A DNA stretch of 64,000 bases from WTGA01 sp965214055 (GTDB taxonomy: Bacteria; Pseudomonadota; Gammaproteobacteria; Arenicellales; Poriferihabitantaceae). The notes under the pieces were generated by a model that worked only from the letters and a program-made list of their open reading frames with translations, searched no databases and was not told where the DNA came from. The translations under genes and the position numbers were made by a program. The stretch is taken from assembly GCA_965214055.1 (NCBI GenBank), contig OZ243931.1, positions 372,001-436,000 of the forward strand. The letters run 5' to 3'. Of the stretch, positions 61,836 to 64,000 are shown piece after piece (within the stretch, counting starts at the first letter, position 1; each line of letters opens with the position of its first letter).

Positions 61836-63656
61836 CTAGTGTGAACCGATCACCGTCTTGCCGGCCGGTACGCGGATTTCATCCACCATCGCCTGGGTTT
61901 CTGCATCCGGCTCTTCGGTCATCAGGCTGACCACCACCATCGCAATCAGGCTCACCGGCATTCCGATAATTCCGAATCGCAAGTGGTCAATACCGATCCA
62001 CGGCTCATTGCCGAGAAACGCCGGCGCAACATAATACAGGTAGATACTGCCTGCGATGAAACCACAAAGCATCCCCGCCAGTGCTCCCGCGCGATTCGCC
62101 CGTTTCCACCAGATTCCCAGTACGATCGGGAAGAACAGGCCGGAACACGCAAAATCAAAGGCCCAGGCCACGGCCCCGAGGATACTGGTGAGTTTCAAGC
62201 TGGCTACGAACGCACCCGCGGCACCGATTCCCACCAGCAAAATACGGGCAACCAGCAAACGTTTCTTGGTTTCCGCATTGGGGTCGATGATTTTGTAGTA
62301 CAAGTCATGGGACAGGGCATTTGCGATCGCCAGCAACAGCCCATCTGCCGTGGACATCGCCGCCGCCATGCCGCCTGCCGCCACCAGGCCGGAGATCACA
62401 TACGGCAAACCGGCAATTTCCGGTGTTGCCAATACCACGATATCCCCTCGCATGAAGAACTCGTTGAGTTGCAACAGGCCATCCCCATTGGCATCGATGA
62501 TCTGCAGAAATCCAACATTACTCCATTTCTGTATCCATTCCAGTGCCTGTACTTCCGTAATGGCCTTGCCGATAATACCCGTCGCCAGGTTCGGGTCCAG
62601 CACCTGCAGCTTGGTAAAGGTTGCCAGGGCCGGGGCCGTGAAATAGAGCAGGAAGATGAAGAACAATGACCACGCCACGGATTGACGTGCCGCCTTGACC
62701 GACGGGGTGGTAAAGTAACGCATCAGGATGTGCGGCAACGAGGCCGTACCGGCCATCATGCACAGTACCAGGGTCACAAACTTCCAGCTGCTCAACGCGT
62801 CCGACCCTGCTGAGGCGAACGGAACACTCAATGCCTTGAGACCCTTTTTGGCTCCTTCCACGGCATCCAGGGAACCGAGGCCGTGCAATTGCTCCAGTTC
62901 AGTGATGCGCATCACCGCTTCGCCGTAGACCAATTGCGGCACCAGGCCAAATCCCTGCTTGTTGGACATCCAGAATACCGGCACCAGGTAGGCAATGATC
63001 AGGACGATATACTGGGCGACCTGGGTCCAGGTAACCGCTCGCATGCCCCCCAGCATGGAACACAGCAAAATGCCCAGAAGCCCGAACCACACCCCGACTT
63101 CAAACGGAATCTGGAGCGCTCTGGATGCGATGGTTCCGGTTGCATTGATCTGGGCGGTCACATACGTAAACGACGCAACGGTCAAAACCACCACGGCAAA
63201 GAACCGGGGGAGGTTTCCGCCATACCGGGTACCAATGAAATCAGGAACGGTATAGCAGCCAAATTTGCGCAGGTACGGGGCCATCAGGGCCGCGACCAGA
63301 ACATAACCGCCGGTCCAGCCCACAACGAAGGCCAGATAACCATGTCCACCGAAGTAGATGCCGCCGGCCATTGCCACGAAAGATGCACCTGACATCCAGT
63401 CCGCTGCAGTGGCCATTCCGTTAAAGACCGTTGGAACCTGGCGTCCGGCAACATAATAGGCATCCACCTGCATGGTCCGGGAAAGCCAGCCAATGGCCGC
63501 ATAGATAAACACCGTGAATGCGACAAACAGGATGCCGATGGTATCTGCGCCGACCCCCATCTGCTCAAGGGCCGCCATTAACAGAATAAAAATCAAAAAT
63601 CCGCCGGTATACAACCCGTAGATTTTTGGCAGGTTTTCAATAAATGCTCCTTTCAT
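61836..63656 (-). CDS. Sodium:solute symporter (ActP-like, VC_2705 subfamily)
   Basis: A 606-residue SSS-family transporter with about 13 membrane segments. It begins with two hydrophobic stretches before the conserved AGRQVPTVFNGMATAADWMSGASFVAMAG, then GGYVLVAALMAPYLRKFGCYTVPDFIGTRYGG and AAGGMAAAMSTADGLLLAIANALSHD. The subfamily, paired with a DUF4212 protein, is thought to import acetate or similar short carboxylates, driven by sodium. An Asp-rich segment in a loop (IDANGDGLLQLNEF, near residue 380) looks like an EF-hand-type calcium loop. It follows the small subunit gene by three bases. Confidence 0.92.
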   Translation of the reverse strand: MKGAFIENLPKIYGLYTGGFLIFILLMAALEQMGVGADTIGILFVAFTVFIYAAIGWLSRTMQVDAYYVAGRQVPTVFNGMATAADWMSGASFVAMAGGIYFGGHGYLAFVVGWTGGYVLVAALMAPYLRKFGCYTVPDFIGTRYGGNLPRFFAVVVLTVASFTYVTAQINATGTIASRALQIPFEVGVWFGLLGILLCSMLGGMRAVTWTQVAQYIVLIIAYLVPVFWMSNKQGFGLVPQLVYGEAVMRITELEQLHGLGSLDAVEGAKKGLKALSVPFASAGSDALSSWKFVTLVLCMMAGTASLPHILMRYFTTPSVKAARQSVAWSLFFIFLLYFTAPALATFTKLQVLDPNLATGIIGKAITEVQALEWIQKWSNVGFLQIIDANGDGLLQLNEFFMRGDIVVLATPEIAGLPYVISGLVAAGGMAAAMSTADGLLLAIANALSHDLYYKIIDPNAETKKRLLVARILLVGIGAAGAFVASLKLTSILGAVAWAFDFACSGLFFPIVLGIWWKRANRAGALAGMLCGFIAGSIYLYYVAPAFLGNEPWIGIDHLRFGIIGMPVSLIAMVVVSLMTEEPDAETQAMVDEIRVPAGKTVIGSH

Positions 63657-63659
63657 TTT

Positions 63660-63917
63660 CTATTCCTCCGCAAAGCCGGTTTCCTGATCAATTTTGTGTT
63701 GCGCTCGGGCAAACCAAAAAATCAGGATGACAAAAATGATTTCAGATCCCTGTGCCGCCATATAAAAACCCAGGGGGAACCCCAGAAATGAAACGGCATT
63801 CAATGCATTTGCAAACCAATGGACCACGAATGAAAAAACAAACCAAATAACCAACGTGACAATCATCAGACGTTTGGTACGTTCCCAATGTGTCACTCGC
63901 TGACTGGTATCAGACAT
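63660..63917 (-). CDS. DUF4212 small subunit of a sodium:solute symporter
   Basis: An 85-residue membrane protein with two hydrophobic helices (RLMIVTLVIWFVFSFVVHWFANAL and GFYMAAQGSEIIFVILIFWFARA). The WFANAL..FLGFPLGFYMAAQGS pattern is the DUF4212 signature. It is the conserved small partner encoded immediately upstream of VC_2705-type symporters. The AT-rich 83 bases upstream probably hold the promoter. Confidence 0.92.
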   Translation of the reverse strand: MSDTSQRVTHWERTKRLMIVTLVIWFVFSFVVHWFANALNAVSFLGFPLGFYMAAQGSEIIFVILIFWFARAQHKIDQETGFAEE

Positions 63918-64000
63918 ACGCCCTCCTCAAATTGTTAAGTGAATTTTTAGTAGTGAGAAGAATAATAATGAATATAATCCCAACAATACTGTGGTCTCGC

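Noticed and set aside
1..64000. CRISPR array, rRNA operon or prophage
   Set aside because: No regularly spaced direct repeats, no conserved rRNA sequence and no phage structural or integrase genes were recognised.

Overview
This window looks like chromosome of a sulfur-oxidising gammaproteobacterium (GC-rich, roughly 57% by eye). The evidence is a dissimilatory APS reductase pair (aprBA) beside housekeeping blocks whose order is typical of Gammaproteobacteria: trxA-rho-rpmE with rhlB divergent, mlaFEDCB-ibaG, hemCDXY, and xseB-ispA-dxs. A purple-sulfur-bacterium-like or symbiont-like lineage is inference; no rRNA or tRNA gene was recognised to fix the taxonomy.

Layout. 1-6.8 kb: 5' part of smc, aprBA with a clear terminator, lgt, and a DUF255 thioredoxin-fold protein. 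6.8-13.2 kb: trmB, a two-gene beta-oxidation operon (thiolase plus multifunctional enzyme), a rhodanese, and a PLP enzyme of unknown substrate. 13.3-17.0 kb: a leftward Mla phospholipid-transport operon followed by ibaG (BolA) and a monothiol glutaredoxin. 17.3-25.3 kb: moxR-DUF58, dxs-ispA-xseB, parE and a cold-shock protein. 25.3-31.6 kb: hemL, prmB, rpmE, rho, trxA, rhlB. 31.7-43 kb: a DcaP-like porin, mutM, a ferredoxin-flavin reductase, the hemCDXY cluster, a SPOR protein and argS. 43.6-47.6 kb: a Fur-box-preceded ferric iron ABC transporter (fbpABC). 47.6-53 kb: malic enzyme, an SPL-like radical SAM protein, RnfB-like ferredoxin, nth and arsS. 53-56 kb: a decayed Rpn nuclease gene, a YqaA-like membrane protein, pncA and a small membrane protein. 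61.8-63.9 kb: a sodium:solute symporter with its DUF4212 small subunit.

The most interesting part is 56.15-61.82 kb, a nest of mobile elements. Two nearly identical group II introns, each coding a 467-aa reverse transcriptase, lie head to tail with no base between them, directly downstream of the symporter operon's Rho-independent terminator. That is the site preference of bacterial class C (IIC) introns. The upstream intron (copy 2) is split 70 bases from its 5' end by a 1,775-bp IS110-family element of the IS1111 subgroup, with perfect 13-bp subterminal inverted repeats 7 and 3 bases from its ends. The non-coding end downstream of the transposase holds two short segments flanking a hairpin. 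Together they match the 14-base insertion site in the geometry expected of a bridge-RNA target loop: one half is identical to the target strand, the other is complementary to it. The window therefore seems to show a bridge-RNA-guided IS110-family element caught in a target that its own guide predicts.

Decay is visible elsewhere too: a frameshifted small gene after hemY, the Rpn pseudogene, and a possible gene remnant before fbpA.
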